From Gammaproteobacteria bacterium (GTDB taxonomy: Bacteria; Pseudomonadota; Gammaproteobacteria; Steroidobacterales; Woeseiaceae): 64,000 nucleotides of DNA. The stretch covers positions 124,001 through 188,000 of the forward strand of contig JAOTYE010000001.1 of assembly GCA_029862045.1 (NCBI GenBank), written 5' to 3'. A model generated the notes under the pieces. The model saw nothing but the letters and a program-made list of their open reading frames with translations. It searched no databases and was not told the DNA's origin. This document shows, piece after piece, positions 9,522 through 18,533 of the stretch. Both the position numbers and the translations under genes were made by a program. Every line of letters begins with the position of its first letter. The first letter of the stretch is position 1.

Positions 9522-10918
9522 AGACCGATCGAATCCCCGATGTGGATTGACAGGACCAGAAACACGGTCGCGAGCGCCATGATCTTGAGCAGCAGCGGCC
9601 CGACGAATTTGAACCAGGCCGTATAAGGTATCCGGCCGAGCGCCAGGGCGCCCATCACCAGTGCATTCGTCGGCACAATCATGTTGGTGAAGCCGTCGCC
9701 GAACTGAAATGCGAGCACGGCCGTTTGCTGTGGCACATCGGTCAACGTCGCGAGCGGCGACATGATCGGCATCGTAACGAAAGCCTGCCCGCTGCCCGAG
9801 GGTATAAAGAAGTTGCACACCGATTGCACGACCAGCATGCCGAACGCCGATACATCCGGTGGCATGCCCTCGAGCAGACCGGCAATCGAGTAGACGATTG
9901 TGTCGATGATTTGCCCATCCTGGAGAACGATCGCGATCGTGCGGGCAAAGCCGACGATCAGTGCCGGCCCTGTCATCTGCGCCGCACCCTCGAGGAATGT
10001 CCGGCTCGTTTCGCCGGCCGGCATACGCGCAATAATCGCCGTCAGCAGTCCGATACCGAGAAACACGGCGTTCAGTTCGACGATGAACCAGTGGTGATTG
10101 GCGGCGCCATAAACGAAGCCTGCGAGCCCGAGCACGAACACGACAAGCACAATAATCCGCGCTCGACTAAATTCAATGTCTTCCGGCGCCTCGAAGCCGC
10201 TACCGTAATCAACGTCGGCGACAAGACTGGTCGACGGGTCGCTTTGCACCTTGCGCGCATAGCGATATACGTGGTGAAAAGCGAGCAACAGAAACGCCGC
10301 CATCATTACGAGCCGAAATCCCCAACCAGAGGTCAGCGGCACGCCCGCGATGTTTTGTGCGATCAGGACGCCGAACGGATTTATGCCCGCGCATCCCCAG
10401 CCGATGCCATACGGAACCCAGACCATGCCCATCGCGACGACGGCATCCATGCGCATCGCCAGCGACATCGTGACAATAATTGGGACAAGCGGCACATACT
10501 CCTCACCCATACCGATCGTGAATGCGCCAAGGCTGAACATGACGAGGCAACCGGCGATCAGAATCCATGGGCTATGGCCAAGTCGCTCGACAGCGTGATG
10601 CAACGCCGCATCAATCGCGCCGCTCTTACGCAGCACCGCAATGACGCCGCCGACAATAAAGATCAGGAAAATAATGTCCTGAGCATCTTCCATACCCTTC
10701 GTAATCGCGAACATGAAATGCCATGGCGGCAGCGAGATCTCCTGCTCGCCGCTGATTGGCTCGAAAGTACCCGCCACCACCATTAATCGGTCTGGATTGT
10801 CAGGGTAGGGTACGCGCTCGAACTCGCCGTGGGAGATCACATAGGACAGCAGTTGCGCGACAACGATGAAAGAAGAAATGAGGACCAGCGAATCGATATT
10901 CCAGCCGCGCTTTTTCAT
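9515..10918 (-). CDS. YfcC / DcuC-like anaerobic C4-dicarboxylate carrier family protein
   Basis: Inner-membrane protein of about 467 residues with 12 or so hydrophobic segments, matching the YfcC family of the ion-transporter superfamily (relatives transport C4-dicarboxylates, arginine/ornithine or short peptides). The start is set at ATG 10918, which has GGAG six bases upstream. A GTG four codons earlier is possible but overlaps that site. The conserved GMGEEYVPLVPI and PSGSGQAFVTMPIM stretches are typical of the two re-entrant halves. Substrate unknown. It lies convergent with the indolepyruvate oxidoreductase, whose last codons it overlaps. Confidence 0.82.
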   Translation of the reverse strand: MKKRGWNIDSLVLISSFIVVAQLLSYVISHGEFERVPYPDNPDRLMVVAGTFEPISGEQEISLPPWHFMFAITKGMEDAQDIIFLIFIVGGVIAVLRKSGAIDAALHHAVERLGHSPWILIAGCLVMFSLGAFTIGMGEEYVPLVPIIVTMSLAMRMDAVVAMGMVWVPYGIGWGCAGINPFGVLIAQNIAGVPLTSGWGFRLVMMAAFLLLAFHHVYRYARKVQSDPSTSLVADVDYGSGFEAPEDIEFSRARIIVLVVFVLGLAGFVYGAANHHWFIVELNAVFLGIGLLTAIIARMPAGETSRTFLEGAAQMTGPALIVGFARTIAIVLQDGQIIDTIVYSIAGLLEGMPPDVSAFGMLVVQSVCNFFIPSGSGQAFVTMPIMSPLATLTDVPQQTAVLAFQFGDGFTNMIVPTNALVMGALALGRIPYTAWFKFVGPLLLKIMALATVFLVLSIHIGDSIGLY

Positions 10919-10977
10919 GGAATGCTCCACACTCTGACCGCCAGGGATTGAAACTGCTGTTGCGGCGAACTGTGCAC

Positions 10978-11010
10978 AAAAAAAACCGGCAGCGCAACGC
11001 GCTACCGGCT
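10978..11010 (-). terminator. Rho-independent terminator after hendecad-repeat gene
   Basis: Read on the minus strand, AGCCGGTAGCGC and GCGCTGCCGGTT form a 10-12 bp GC-rich stem around a GTT loop, followed immediately by a run of eight T. It lies about 20 nt downstream of the stop codon of the small repeat protein and should end its transcript before the YfcC-like gene. Confidence 0.88.
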
Positions 11011-11030
11011 GATGTTTCGCTCAAGCGATC

Positions 11031-11417
11031 TTAAATACGTTTGCTGACGCGTTTGCCGCGACGATCGTGACGCCTGTCGATCTGCCGACCACGCTTGTCC
11101 ATCCGGCGATCGATACGGTCACCCTTCTTGTCGAGCCGCTTGTCAATCCGATCACCTTTCCTGTCCAGCCGATCCGAGAGACGATCCCGGCCAGCCGCGT
11201 CGGCGCGATCCGATTTGCGGTCGAGGCGTCGATCGATGCGATCACCTTTCTTGTCCAGGCGGTGATCAATGCGGTCGCCCCTGTTATCGAGGCGATCTTC
11301 GATGCGATCACCGCGATTATCGAGTCGGTCTTCAACGCGATCACCCGTGTCGGCCCAAGCCGCGCCGCCGATAACCAATAGAACGACCGAAATGACTACT
11401 GCTTTCCTGATATCCAT
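11031..11417 (-). CDS. small secreted Asp/Arg-rich hendecad-repeat protein
   Basis: A 128-residue protein of unknown function. Residues 1-22 form a clear Sec signal peptide ending AAWA, so the mature protein is periplasmic or outside. The rest is almost only D, R, K, G, I and L, arranged as about nine 11-residue units of the form GDRI(D/E)xRLDxx, with one degenerate stretch (SDRADAAGRDRL) in the middle. Early units are charge-balanced (EDRLDNR); the last ones become strongly basic (GKRVSKRI). An 11-residue period suits a long amphipathic or coiled helix. The start has GGAGA six bases upstream and the gene has its own terminator, so it is a real monocistronic gene. Similar repeats occur in uncharacterised gammaproteobacterial proteins, from general recollection. 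Confidence 0.8.
   Translation of the reverse strand: MDIRKAVVISVVLLVIGGAAWADTGDRVEDRLDNRGDRIEDRLDNRGDRIDHRLDKKGDRIDRRLDRKSDRADAAGRDRLSDRLDRKGDRIDKRLDKKGDRIDRRMDKRGRQIDRRHDRRGKRVSKRI
11067..11345 (-). repeat. 33-bp tandem repeats coding the GDRI-RLD hendecads
   Basis: The coding DNA is a degenerate 33-bp tandem array (units such as GGTGATCGCATCGATCGACG plus 13 bases). Because the unit length is a multiple of three and its composition is skewed, several other frames on both strands are also open here; those are artefacts of the repeat, not genes. Confidence 0.75.
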
Positions 11418-11537
11418 AACAAGTCTCCGTTGTATCCATACATAATGTCTTCAGTACCTACAACGCAGGCCACAAACGCCCGTTGACAGAAGAGCGTCCG
11501 GAATTATGGATTATTGTTAAGTCAGCTATGACCAGAC

Positions 11538-13469
11538 TTAGGATCGCGCGCTATCGATTCCGACAACGGTCGCGGCGTGCTTGAGACTTTGGGTGTCCTC
11601 ATGACCATCGCACCAGCGGCGAAACTCCTCTGCTGGCATAGGTTTGGCGATAAAATAGCCTTGCACTAAATCGCAACCCAGCCTGCGCACGAGCGCATAC
11701 TGCTGATCGGTTTCGACGCCTTCCGCAACGATATCGAGACCCATCACTTTGCCGAGTGCAATGATTGCCTGTACGACTCGCGTATTGGACTCCGAGTCTG
11801 CGAGTTTGCCAACGAACGAACGGTCGATTTTCAGGGTCGACACCGGCAATTCAGCGAGATAACTCAATGAAGAATAGCCCGTGCCAAAGTCATCGATATG
11901 GATGCCAACTCCAAATTCAGCCAGGTCACCGAGAATCGGGCGCGCAGTCGTCAGATCCTCAAGCAAGGCTGTCTCGGTCAGCTCGAGGTTGATCAGATTC
12001 CGGTTCACCTCTTTGTTCATCAGCACTCGTTTGACCAGGCCAACGAGGTCCGCATTGCGCAGCTGATGCGCAGACAGGTTCACGCTAACTGGAACCTCCC
12101 AATCGCTCTGCTCACGCCATTTGGCAATGTCATTGCAGACATCGGCCAGCACGGTTTCGAACACCAGGTCCGATATGCCCATCTGTTCGCTAAGAGGGAT
12201 GAAGTCGCAGGGCGGGACGACAGTTCCGTCTGCCCTGATCCAACGCGCAAGTGCTTCGATGCCAGCCATCTTGCCGGTCTCGACGCTTTGTTGCGGTTGA
12301 TAAAAAGCCTTGATTTGCCCGTTGTCGATGGCGCTGCGGAACTCTGCTTCCATATCGAACTTGTGTTGCGCGCGATAACGCATTTCGCTGTGATAATACG
12401 TGATAGCACCATCCAGGCTGCGCCGTGAGCGATGCAACGCAGCTTCGGCGCAGCGGAAGATCAGCTTCGAGTCCCGTCCGTGCACCGGGTGCCAGGCGAC
12501 GCCAATGCTCACTTTTAGAAAAATGTCACGGCCGTCGATCACGAACGGTTCTTCAACAACCTGTTGGACTTTTTCGGCAAAATCCCGAATTGCCATGTCG
12601 TTCTCCACGTTTGGCATCAGGACAACGAACTCATCGGCGCCGAATCGACCAATAACCGGATGCAGACCCATTTTTTCCTTGCAAAAGTTGCGACTCAGGC
12701 GGTTGCCAACCGATCGCAGCAACTCCGTTCCGCCGTCAAATCCCATCGTTTCGTTGAAAAAACTGAAACGATCGATATCCAGAAGCACAACAACCGAATC
12801 GCCGGCAGTGTTCTCTGATTGATCGATCATTGCCTGCAACTCATTGAACAACATCAACTGGTTGGGCAAACGCGTTACCAGATCGTAATAGGCCAGCTTC
12901 TGCAATGCGGCGGTGCGTTCCTCGACGCGTTGCTCGAGTTCCTCATTTGCACGCCGCAGCGCCATGTCGGCGTGCCACTTGCCACACAATGCGGCTGCCA
13001 GCTGACGACACTCCGCCGCATGGAACGGCTTGTTGAAAAAGAAGATCTTATCGGCAGGTGGAACCTGTTTATCGAGATTTTCGGCCTCGGAGCTCATCGA
13101 GCCCGTCACAATCACGATGTTTACATCCGGGTCGAGGGCACGGATCTGCTTCGCCGCTTCAATACCGTTAATACCGGGTGGCATTCGAATATCGAGAAAC
13201 ACGATGCAATACGGTTGCTGCATCCTGACAGCCTCTTCGACTGCTTCGACGGCCGGCTCGCCCTGGGTACGCGTCTCCACCATGAAGCGGGCGGCCCCGC
13301 GCTCGTCGGTCTCCTCACCAAACAGGACTTTCTCGAGCTCCGATAAGGTCTCCGTTGCACTGTCCGGCTCGTAATCTTCACCGAGGCAGCGCAGATACTC
13401 ATCGATGAGCATCACGTCGTCGTCGACGACGAGAATGCGGTTGGTCGAAGTGTCGTGAATATCCGTCAT
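11538..13469 (-). CDS. response regulator with GGDEF-like and EAL domains
   Basis: A 643-residue cyclic-di-GMP signalling protein. The N-terminal receiver domain has acidic DDD at 16-18 and a phospho-acceptor Asp93 in FLDIRMPPG. The gap between them is about 35-40 residues longer than in a canonical receiver. A short coiled coil (about 170-192) leads to a GGDEF domain whose signature is GADEF (277-281), so cyclase activity is uncertain. The EAL domain (about 385-625) keeps IEALARW, NLSAHQL, ELTETALLED, DDFGTGYSSL and EGVE, so phosphodiesterase activity is likely. It is the third gene of a kinase / regulator / effector operon, 10 nt downstream of the second. Probable output: lowering c-di-GMP in response to the linked kinase. 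Confidence 0.9.
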   Translation of the reverse strand: MTDIHDTSTNRILVVDDDVMLIDEYLRCLGEDYEPDSATETLSELEKVLFGEETDERGAARFMVETRTQGEPAVEAVEEAVRMQQPYCIVFLDIRMPPGINGIEAAKQIRALDPDVNIVIVTGSMSSEAENLDKQVPPADKIFFFNKPFHAAECRQLAAALCGKWHADMALRRANEELEQRVEERTAALQKLAYYDLVTRLPNQLMLFNELQAMIDQSENTAGDSVVVLLDIDRFSFFNETMGFDGGTELLRSVGNRLSRNFCKEKMGLHPVIGRFGADEFVVLMPNVENDMAIRDFAEKVQQVVEEPFVIDGRDIFLKVSIGVAWHPVHGRDSKLIFRCAEAALHRSRRSLDGAITYYHSEMRYRAQHKFDMEAEFRSAIDNGQIKAFYQPQQSVETGKMAGIEALARWIRADGTVVPPCDFIPLSEQMGISDLVFETVLADVCNDIAKWREQSDWEVPVSVNLSAHQLRNADLVGLVKRVLMNKEVNRNLINLELTETALLEDLTTARPILGDLAEFGVGIHIDDFGTGYSSLSYLAELPVSTLKIDRSFVGKLADSESNTRVVQAIIALGKVMGLDIVAEGVETDQQYALVRRLGCDLVQGYFIAKPMPAEEFRRWCDGHEDTQSLKHAATVVGIDSARS

Positions 13470-13479
13470 ATCTAAGGAC

Positions 13480-13974
13480 TCAGTGAGATCTCACCATCGA
13501 CGCCACGTCGTGGGCCAATTGAGAGAATGACAAGGGCTTGTTCAAGTAATGTAGTTTCAACGGCGGCGGTATGCGTCGTTGTAACTCCTCGAGCGGAACA
13601 TCGGAATACCCGGTTACAAATATGATCTCAACATCGGGGTCGAGTTCGCGAATCTTGCTGCCAGCTTCGACGCCGTCGATACCCGGCGGCATCCGAACAT
13701 CAAGAATGACGACGTCGAAGGGCTCACCGTCGTCGGCGGCTTGCTGCGTCAACGAAACGGCTTCGTCACCCTGGCTGCATGCAACGACGTTGAAATGCGG
13801 CGTCTCTTCGGCATCAGTATCAGGATCGAACAATTCGGCCGCGAGCGCATCGAGCGCACGGATTTCGCGTGTCGACTCGGGCTCCGAAAACGCCTCGCGA
13901 TACGCATCGAGTATGTGCTCGTCGTCGTCGGCGATCAGTACACGAATATTCTCGTGCCCATCCTCGGTAGTCAT
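13480..13974 (-). CDS. single-domain response regulator (receiver only)
   Basis: A 164-residue stand-alone receiver domain. IADDDEH gives the acidic pocket and the phospho-acceptor is Asp92 in VILDVRMPPGID; FVTGYSD and LNKP carry the conserved Thr and Lys. Like its downstream partner, it has an expanded segment of about 35-40 residues between the first helix and the Asp strand (LDALAAELFDPDTD...). The start is placed at 13974, 2 nt after the kinase stop codon; the longer frame runs inside the kinase gene. No output domain, so it is likely a phosphorelay intermediate between the kinase at 13977-15866 and the GGDEF-EAL regulator. Confidence 0.87.
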   Translation of the reverse strand: MTTEDGHENIRVLIADDDEHILDAYREAFSEPESTREIRALDALAAELFDPDTDAEETPHFNVVACSQGDEAVSLTQQAADDGEPFDVVILDVRMPPGIDGVEAGSKIRELDPDVEIIFVTGYSDVPLEELQRRIPPPLKLHYLNKPLSFSQLAHDVASMVRSH

Positions 13975-13976
13975 CG

Positions 13977-15866
13977 TCAACCTCCCTGCGCTGCCGGTAG
14001 CAACACATGAAATTCGGCGCCCTGACCCATCCCGCGGCTTTCGGCGGAAATCCTTCCGCCCATACCGGCAACTGCATTGGCGCACCAGTGCAGGCCAAGA
14101 CCGGTCGTACTCCCTGCGGATTTGGATGTAAATCCGCGCTGGAAGATGCGCTGGCTCGTATCTTCATCGAACCCCGAACCATTGTCGCGGACGGTCAAAC
14201 GCACCATTGGCTTATCGTCGACGAGCGTGTCGCTCGCCGACAGACAGATACGCCCTCTGCGTTTACTACCACGCTGGATTGACTCGTAAGCATTGAGAAT
14301 CAGATTACCCAGAACCTGCAGCAGCCCTATGCGATGTGCGCGTACGCGGTAGCGCATCAAGCCCTCATCCAGTTCGACGTCAACGGCGTCCTTTGCCGCT
14401 TTCGGAATAACGTGCGCGGCTTCGCCAACTACCTCATCCACGACGATGTCTTCCTCAAGCGGTGCCACATTGGCGAACTTCTCCTGGTCAGCGAGAATCC
14501 CTTCGACCTGGCGTGCCTGGGATTGCATGACCTTCATGTCCTCGCTTGCCTCGTCATTCACCGCTTTGACACGAGCGAATGACGCGTCGATGTACTGAAT
14601 GAATTTGTCGGCCCGGTCCGGCGGACAATCCGGGTCGGACAGTTGTTGAGTCGCTTCGCCAACACGAAGATCTTCGGCAATCTTGAAAGACTTCGCGAGA
14701 CGTTCGAGACCGTTGATCATCGGCGTCATCGCGTTGCGGATATTGTGTAAGACCTCGGCTGCGGTATCTGCTTTGCCGGCTTTGAAGGACTGAAGCAACA
14801 ATGCTTTTCTTGCCTCGTGCACTTCAGACGTGAGGTTGTCGAACTCGGCCGCCAATGCTCCAATCTCATCATCACCGGTAAGCTCTAGTCTGTGCGACAG
14901 GTCGCCACTCTCACGGATCTTCACCATGTGGCACGCCAGCTTTTCGATCGGCACGAGTATCCATCCACGCAACAGATACCCGATCACTGCGGTGACGAAG
15001 ATGCCCGTTATGATCAGGAACAGCATTGCCGCGTTTACCGTTTGCTCGCCCAATGCTGATATCTGGCGCGGAGTCCAGACATCCAGTACCAACAGCGACT
15101 CACCGAAGATGTCTGACAGAGCTACAAACGCTGAAACAGATGTATCCGACATCTCGAGGTGAACATTTCTGTCCGCAATCGCAAGCGGATCGATGCCGTG
15201 GTTATGAGAAAAGTCCTCGATCGAACGCCAGTGCAGGTCAACCTCGGTCCGTTCTGCCAGACGTGCCTTTCGCTCGTCATTCATAAACTGTCCCATGATG
15301 ACTGCCCCGGCGATCGGTCCTGAATCGTCGGAACGCACGATCGGCCTCGAGCTGATCAGCATTGGGCCGAGCGCAGTACTGACTATGCCGACAGTTCGAC
15401 TTTCGATCTGCTCATGAGCTGTCAGGACAGCATAGGCCGGATCGTCCGTTCCGAAAATTCCGAGTTCTTCAATACTGTGTTCCTCGCCTTCGATGCGCAT
15501 TTGGCTCCACAGGAGTTCGCGCTCCACCGCATAGACAGCCATGACATCGAGACCGAGATTCGTCAGCGTCGGCCGGTCCAGATTCCCCTTGCGAAAGCCC
15601 GGGTTAATGCCGCGCGCGTAATCGTGGATATCGTCCCAGGGGCCCCAGTCGGCCGTAATTGCCTCGAGGTTCTCGATGTCAGTCTTGATCGCGCGTTCGG
15701 CACGAACCAGGTTGGTTCTCGCCGCCGACAGATCCAGGTCGTCAAATGCCGGTGCGATCACGCCGGTCAGAATCGCGTAGCTCAATGCCGAAAACACCGC
15801 AAAGACCAGCAGCAGCGTCAGAAACACTTTACGTTGCAGCGGCAGGTTTTCGATAGCATTTGACAT
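13977..15866 (-). CDS. CHASE4-HAMP sensor histidine kinase
   Basis: Inner-membrane kinase of 629 residues. TM1 is at about 14-36. The periplasmic sensor region (40-270) begins with features of CHASE4 (ADWGPWDDIHDYA). TM2 is at about 277-300, followed by a HAMP linker. The phospho-acceptor is probably His374 in EVLHNIRNAMTP, in a non-standard H-box followed by a long helical region. The ATPase domain shows LGNLILNAYES (N box), RDNGSGFD and TTGLGLHW (glycine-rich lid). First gene of a three-gene operon with two receivers encoded directly downstream (2 nt and 10 nt gaps). Signal unknown; CHASE4 domains sense small extracellular ligands. Confidence 0.9.
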   Translation of the reverse strand: MSNAIENLPLQRKVFLTLLLVFAVFSALSYAILTGVIAPAFDDLDLSAARTNLVRAERAIKTDIENLEAITADWGPWDDIHDYARGINPGFRKGNLDRPTLTNLGLDVMAVYAVERELLWSQMRIEGEEHSIEELGIFGTDDPAYAVLTAHEQIESRTVGIVSTALGPMLISSRPIVRSDDSGPIAGAVIMGQFMNDERKARLAERTEVDLHWRSIEDFSHNHGIDPLAIADRNVHLEMSDTSVSAFVALSDIFGESLLVLDVWTPRQISALGEQTVNAAMLFLIITGIFVTAVIGYLLRGWILVPIEKLACHMVKIRESGDLSHRLELTGDDEIGALAAEFDNLTSEVHEARKALLLQSFKAGKADTAAEVLHNIRNAMTPMINGLERLAKSFKIAEDLRVGEATQQLSDPDCPPDRADKFIQYIDASFARVKAVNDEASEDMKVMQSQARQVEGILADQEKFANVAPLEEDIVVDEVVGEAAHVIPKAAKDAVDVELDEGLMRYRVRAHRIGLLQVLGNLILNAYESIQRGSKRRGRICLSASDTLVDDKPMVRLTVRDNGSGFDEDTSQRIFQRGFTSKSAGSTTGLGLHWCANAVAGMGGRISAESRGMGQGAEFHVLLPAAQGG

Positions 15867-16099
15867 AATCTAGACTGCATCGGACATAGAGCCAGATCGA
15901 AGCGACGAGTGTACGAATCACACAACGGAATTGGCGTGACGTACCGCACTATCCGGCTAACGTTGGCCGGGGCGGGATGTTGCCCGCAAGAATCTACCGT
16001 GGCGGGTTTAAGCTCTTTCCACAACGCAGACTAGGCAATTCCACCGATTGCCAGCGGGAATCGAATCCACGATGATCTTGCCCAGCGGAGGAATATCCC

Positions 16100-16927
16100 A
16101 TGACAGACGATGTGCAAGACGACATCAATCGTGACGAAATGCCGTTCGTCGCGCCGTGCCGCGACCTATCACCCTGGGCACCGTTTCGATGGGTTCGTCT
16201 CGGCGTTTCCGACCTGTTGCAGGCACCGCAGCAGAGCCTTTTGTATGGCCTTGCCATAGCCCTGATGATCGCCATTGTCAGCCTGCTCGCCTGGCTCAAG
16301 GGTAGCCAATGGATCATGTTCGCAATGCTGGGTGGATTCGTGTTTCTCGCGCCGCTGACGTGTATCGGCCTGTACGCTATCAGCGCGCAACTCGAGCGTG
16401 GTCAGCCACCGCTGATGGTGCGTAGTTTGCGGGCTGCTTTCAGCCGCCACCTCGGCAACGAAATGATCTTTGCGATCATCCTGCTGATCATATTTCTCGT
16501 CTGGGCCCGCGCGGCCGTTATGGTCACCGTATTCTTCCCGACCGACGGCGAGCAGACGTTTCGCGACCTGCTGCCCTACCTTACGTTTGGCAGCCTGATT
16601 GGCTCCGTGTTCGCAGCGGCCACGTTCTGTGCGAGCGCATTCTCGTTGCCGATGATCATGCACCGTGATGTCGACAGCATTACGGCAATTGTCACGTCGG
16701 TAAATGCGGTACTACGGAACAAGAGGGCGATGGCACTTTGGCTCTTGATAATCGTCGCGAGCTTATTGCTCGGCGTTATTACGGCGTTCGTTGGCCTGAT
16801 CGTCATCGTGCCGGTCATCGGCTATGCCGCCTGGCACGGTTATCTCGAGACAATCGACGCGGATCAGTTTCCGCGTCACGGCGTCGGCATTACCTCGGTG
16901 CCGCGCAGCAATTCGAGCGCGCAATAG
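16100..16927 (+). CDS. DUF2189 integral membrane protein
   Basis: A 275-residue protein with about six transmembrane helices and a hydrophilic N-terminus containing WAPFRWVRLGVSDLLQAP, the pattern of the DUF2189 family. The family is conserved but uncharacterised. GGAGGA lies 8-9 bases before the ATG at 16100. Its 3' end overlaps the convergent glucokinase gene by 52 nt, so the two transcripts are antisense to each other there. The start is 233 nt from the divergent kinase gene. No function can be assigned. Confidence 0.82.
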   Translation: MTDDVQDDINRDEMPFVAPCRDLSPWAPFRWVRLGVSDLLQAPQQSLLYGLAIALMIAIVSLLAWLKGSQWIMFAMLGGFVFLAPLTCIGLYAISAQLERGQPPLMVRSLRAAFSRHLGNEMIFAIILLIIFLVWARAAVMVTVFFPTDGEQTFRDLLPYLTFGSLIGSVFAAATFCASAFSLPMIMHRDVDSITAIVTSVNAVLRNKRAMALWLLIIVASLLLGVITAFVGLIVIVPVIGYAAWHGYLETIDADQFPRHGVGITSVPRSNSSAQ

Positions 16928-17874
16928 CTGGCTCCCAGCAGACCCGGCTGTTCGTGCAGGATCAGCTGTGTCGGGATGCCCTCCATAATTGATCGATGCC
17001 GGCCTTTGTTCTCGAAACCGCTGCGGAAGCGGCTGTTTGCAAGCATGTCCGGATAACGCTTGGCAATGCCACCCGCGATGAAGATGCCGTCCCTGGCGCC
17101 AAGTGCCATCGCGTAGTCACCTGCGACCTGGCCGAGTATCTCGAAGAAAACCTGTACCGATTCGGCCGCACGCGGATCACTGTTGTCGATCGCTTTGGCG
17201 AAGATTTCGGCAGCTTTGAGCCGCGGCCGCTGTTCACCGTGTATGCGACACATCGCCCAATACACGTTTTCAATGCCGGGCCCGGACACGAAGCGCTCCG
17301 ACGACACGCGGTCGTAACGCTCCCGTAATACCGACAGCATGTCGATCTGCACGTGCGACTCGGGCGCGAATCCGCCGTGGCTGGCCTCGCCGGCAATCGG
17401 TATCAGCAGCTCGCCGTGTTTGCGCAGGCCAACTGCGCCGAGGCCTGTGCCCGGGCCGAGAATGCCGATCGTGTAATGTTGCGCGTCCAGCGGTTCGGGC
17501 TCGGGCAGGCCGAATGGCAGGCAATCCTCCTCGCCGAGAAACGGGATCGAATACGCGATTGCCTCGAAGTCATTGAGCAAGCGGACGCGCGAGATCGAGA
17601 ATTGCTCGGACAGCTCGTCGGCCGCGATACTCCAGGGGTTGTTCGTGAACCGCACCCGCTGTTCGACGATCGGTCCCGCAGCGGCGAGACAGATCACATC
17701 GGGCGATTTTGCTCCCACATCTTTGAGGTATTGCTTGATCGCCAAATCGGCCGATGCAAAATCGGCGCACTTCAGCGTCGACTCCTTGGAAAATCCGGGC
17801 GCCTTGTGATCGGCCAGCGCAAATCGTGCATTGGTGCCGCCGATGTCACCGATTAACAAGGTCTTGGCCGCCAT
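16876..17874 (-). CDS. glk: glucokinase
   Basis: A 332-residue bacterial ROK-like/Glk-family hexokinase. GDIGGTNARFAL (phosphate 1) is at the N-terminus. LLNDFEAIAYS, GPGTGLGAVGL and EASHGGFAP match E. coli-type glucokinase, with the catalytic Asp in NDFEA. It would convert glucose plus ATP to glucose-6-phosphate in the cytoplasm. It is the last gene of the zwf-pgl-edd-eda-glk operon, 34 nt after eda. It thus feeds glucose released by the nearby alpha-glucosidases into the Entner-Doudoroff pathway. The C-terminus overlaps the convergent DUF2189 gene. Confidence 0.94.
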   Translation of the reverse strand: MAAKTLLIGDIGGTNARFALADHKAPGFSKESTLKCADFASADLAIKQYLKDVGAKSPDVICLAAAGPIVEQRVRFTNNPWSIAADELSEQFSISRVRLLNDFEAIAYSIPFLGEEDCLPFGLPEPEPLDAQHYTIGILGPGTGLGAVGLRKHGELLIPIAGEASHGGFAPESHVQIDMLSVLRERYDRVSSERFVSGPGIENVYWAMCRIHGEQRPRLKAAEIFAKAIDNSDPRAAESVQVFFEILGQVAGDYAMALGARDGIFIAGGIAKRYPDMLANSRFRSGFENKGRHRSIMEGIPTQLILHEQPGLLGASYCALELLRGTEVMPTP

Positions 17875-17908
17875 CGATCATCCTGACTTGTCGTGAGCCG
17901 ATATGCTC

Positions 17909-18532
17909 TCACATGCCAAGCTGAGCCGCATCAGCCGCAAGTCGCGCAATGGCCTCGAAGTCCCCGGTCTCGATCAGTCCTTGCGGCGTGATCCAGGACC
18001 CGCCCACCGCCGCAACGTTATTTAGTGCGAGATAGTCGGGTGCCAGTTCTGCCGAAATACCGCCCGTCGGCATGAAGCGAATTTCGGGAACAGGCGCGGC
18101 AACCGCTTTCAAAAACGGAATACCGCCTGCAAGTTCCGCCGGAAAAAACTTCTGCAGCGTATAGCCACGTTGCAGGAGCCGCATCATCTCCGATGCCGTC
18201 GCTGCACCGGGAACAAACGGCAAGCCCGCTCGATCAACGGTATTGAGCAATCGACCGGTAGCGCCCGGGGCGACACCAAACCTGGCGCCGGCCTGCATAA
18301 CGGCGTCGACCTGATCGACGCTGCGTATGCTCCCGGCGCCGACGATCATGGTCGGCACGGTATCGACAATGCGTTCTATGGCCTCAAGACCTGCCGCCGT
18401 GCGCAGCGTGACTTCGATGATGCGCAGGCCCGCGGCAACCAGACACTCGGCCAGCGCCACGGCTTTGTCGACGTCGTCAATAACGACGACCGGAACGATC
18501 TTTGCACCGGCAAGCAACTTGCTCGCATCCAT
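17909..18532 (-). CDS. eda: KDPG / KHG aldolase
   Basis: About 207 residues, the normal length for 2-keto-3-deoxy-6-phosphogluconate aldolase. It would split KDPG to pyruvate and glyceraldehyde-3-phosphate. Visible are RIIEVTLRT (catalytic Glu), the Schiff-base Lys in LQKFFPAE, and the phosphate-binding FMPTGGI segment. The start at 18532 (MDASKLL) was chosen over the longer open frame because it follows the edd stop codon by one base and gives the family length. The last step of the Entner-Doudoroff pathway directly follows the gene for the previous step. Confidence 0.95.
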   Translation of the reverse strand: MDASKLLAGAKIVPVVVIDDVDKAVALAECLVAAGLRIIEVTLRTAAGLEAIERIVDTVPTMIVGAGSIRSVDQVDAVMQAGARFGVAPGATGRLLNTVDRAGLPFVPGAATASEMMRLLQRGYTLQKFFPAELAGGIPFLKAVAAPVPEIRFMPTGGISAELAPDYLALNNVAAVGGSWITPQGLIETGDFEAIARLAADAAQLGM

Positions 18533-18533
18533 A

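Noticed and set aside
9725..10786. Plus-strand open frame opposite the YfcC-like gene
   Set aside because: His/Arg/Asp-rich low-complexity translation, the mirror of hydrophobic codons in a membrane protein; not a gene.
11021..11381. Extra open frames on both strands over the hendecad repeat gene
   Set aside because: A repeat unit divisible by three keeps several frames open; only the 11031-11417 frame has a signal peptide and Shine-Dalgarno.
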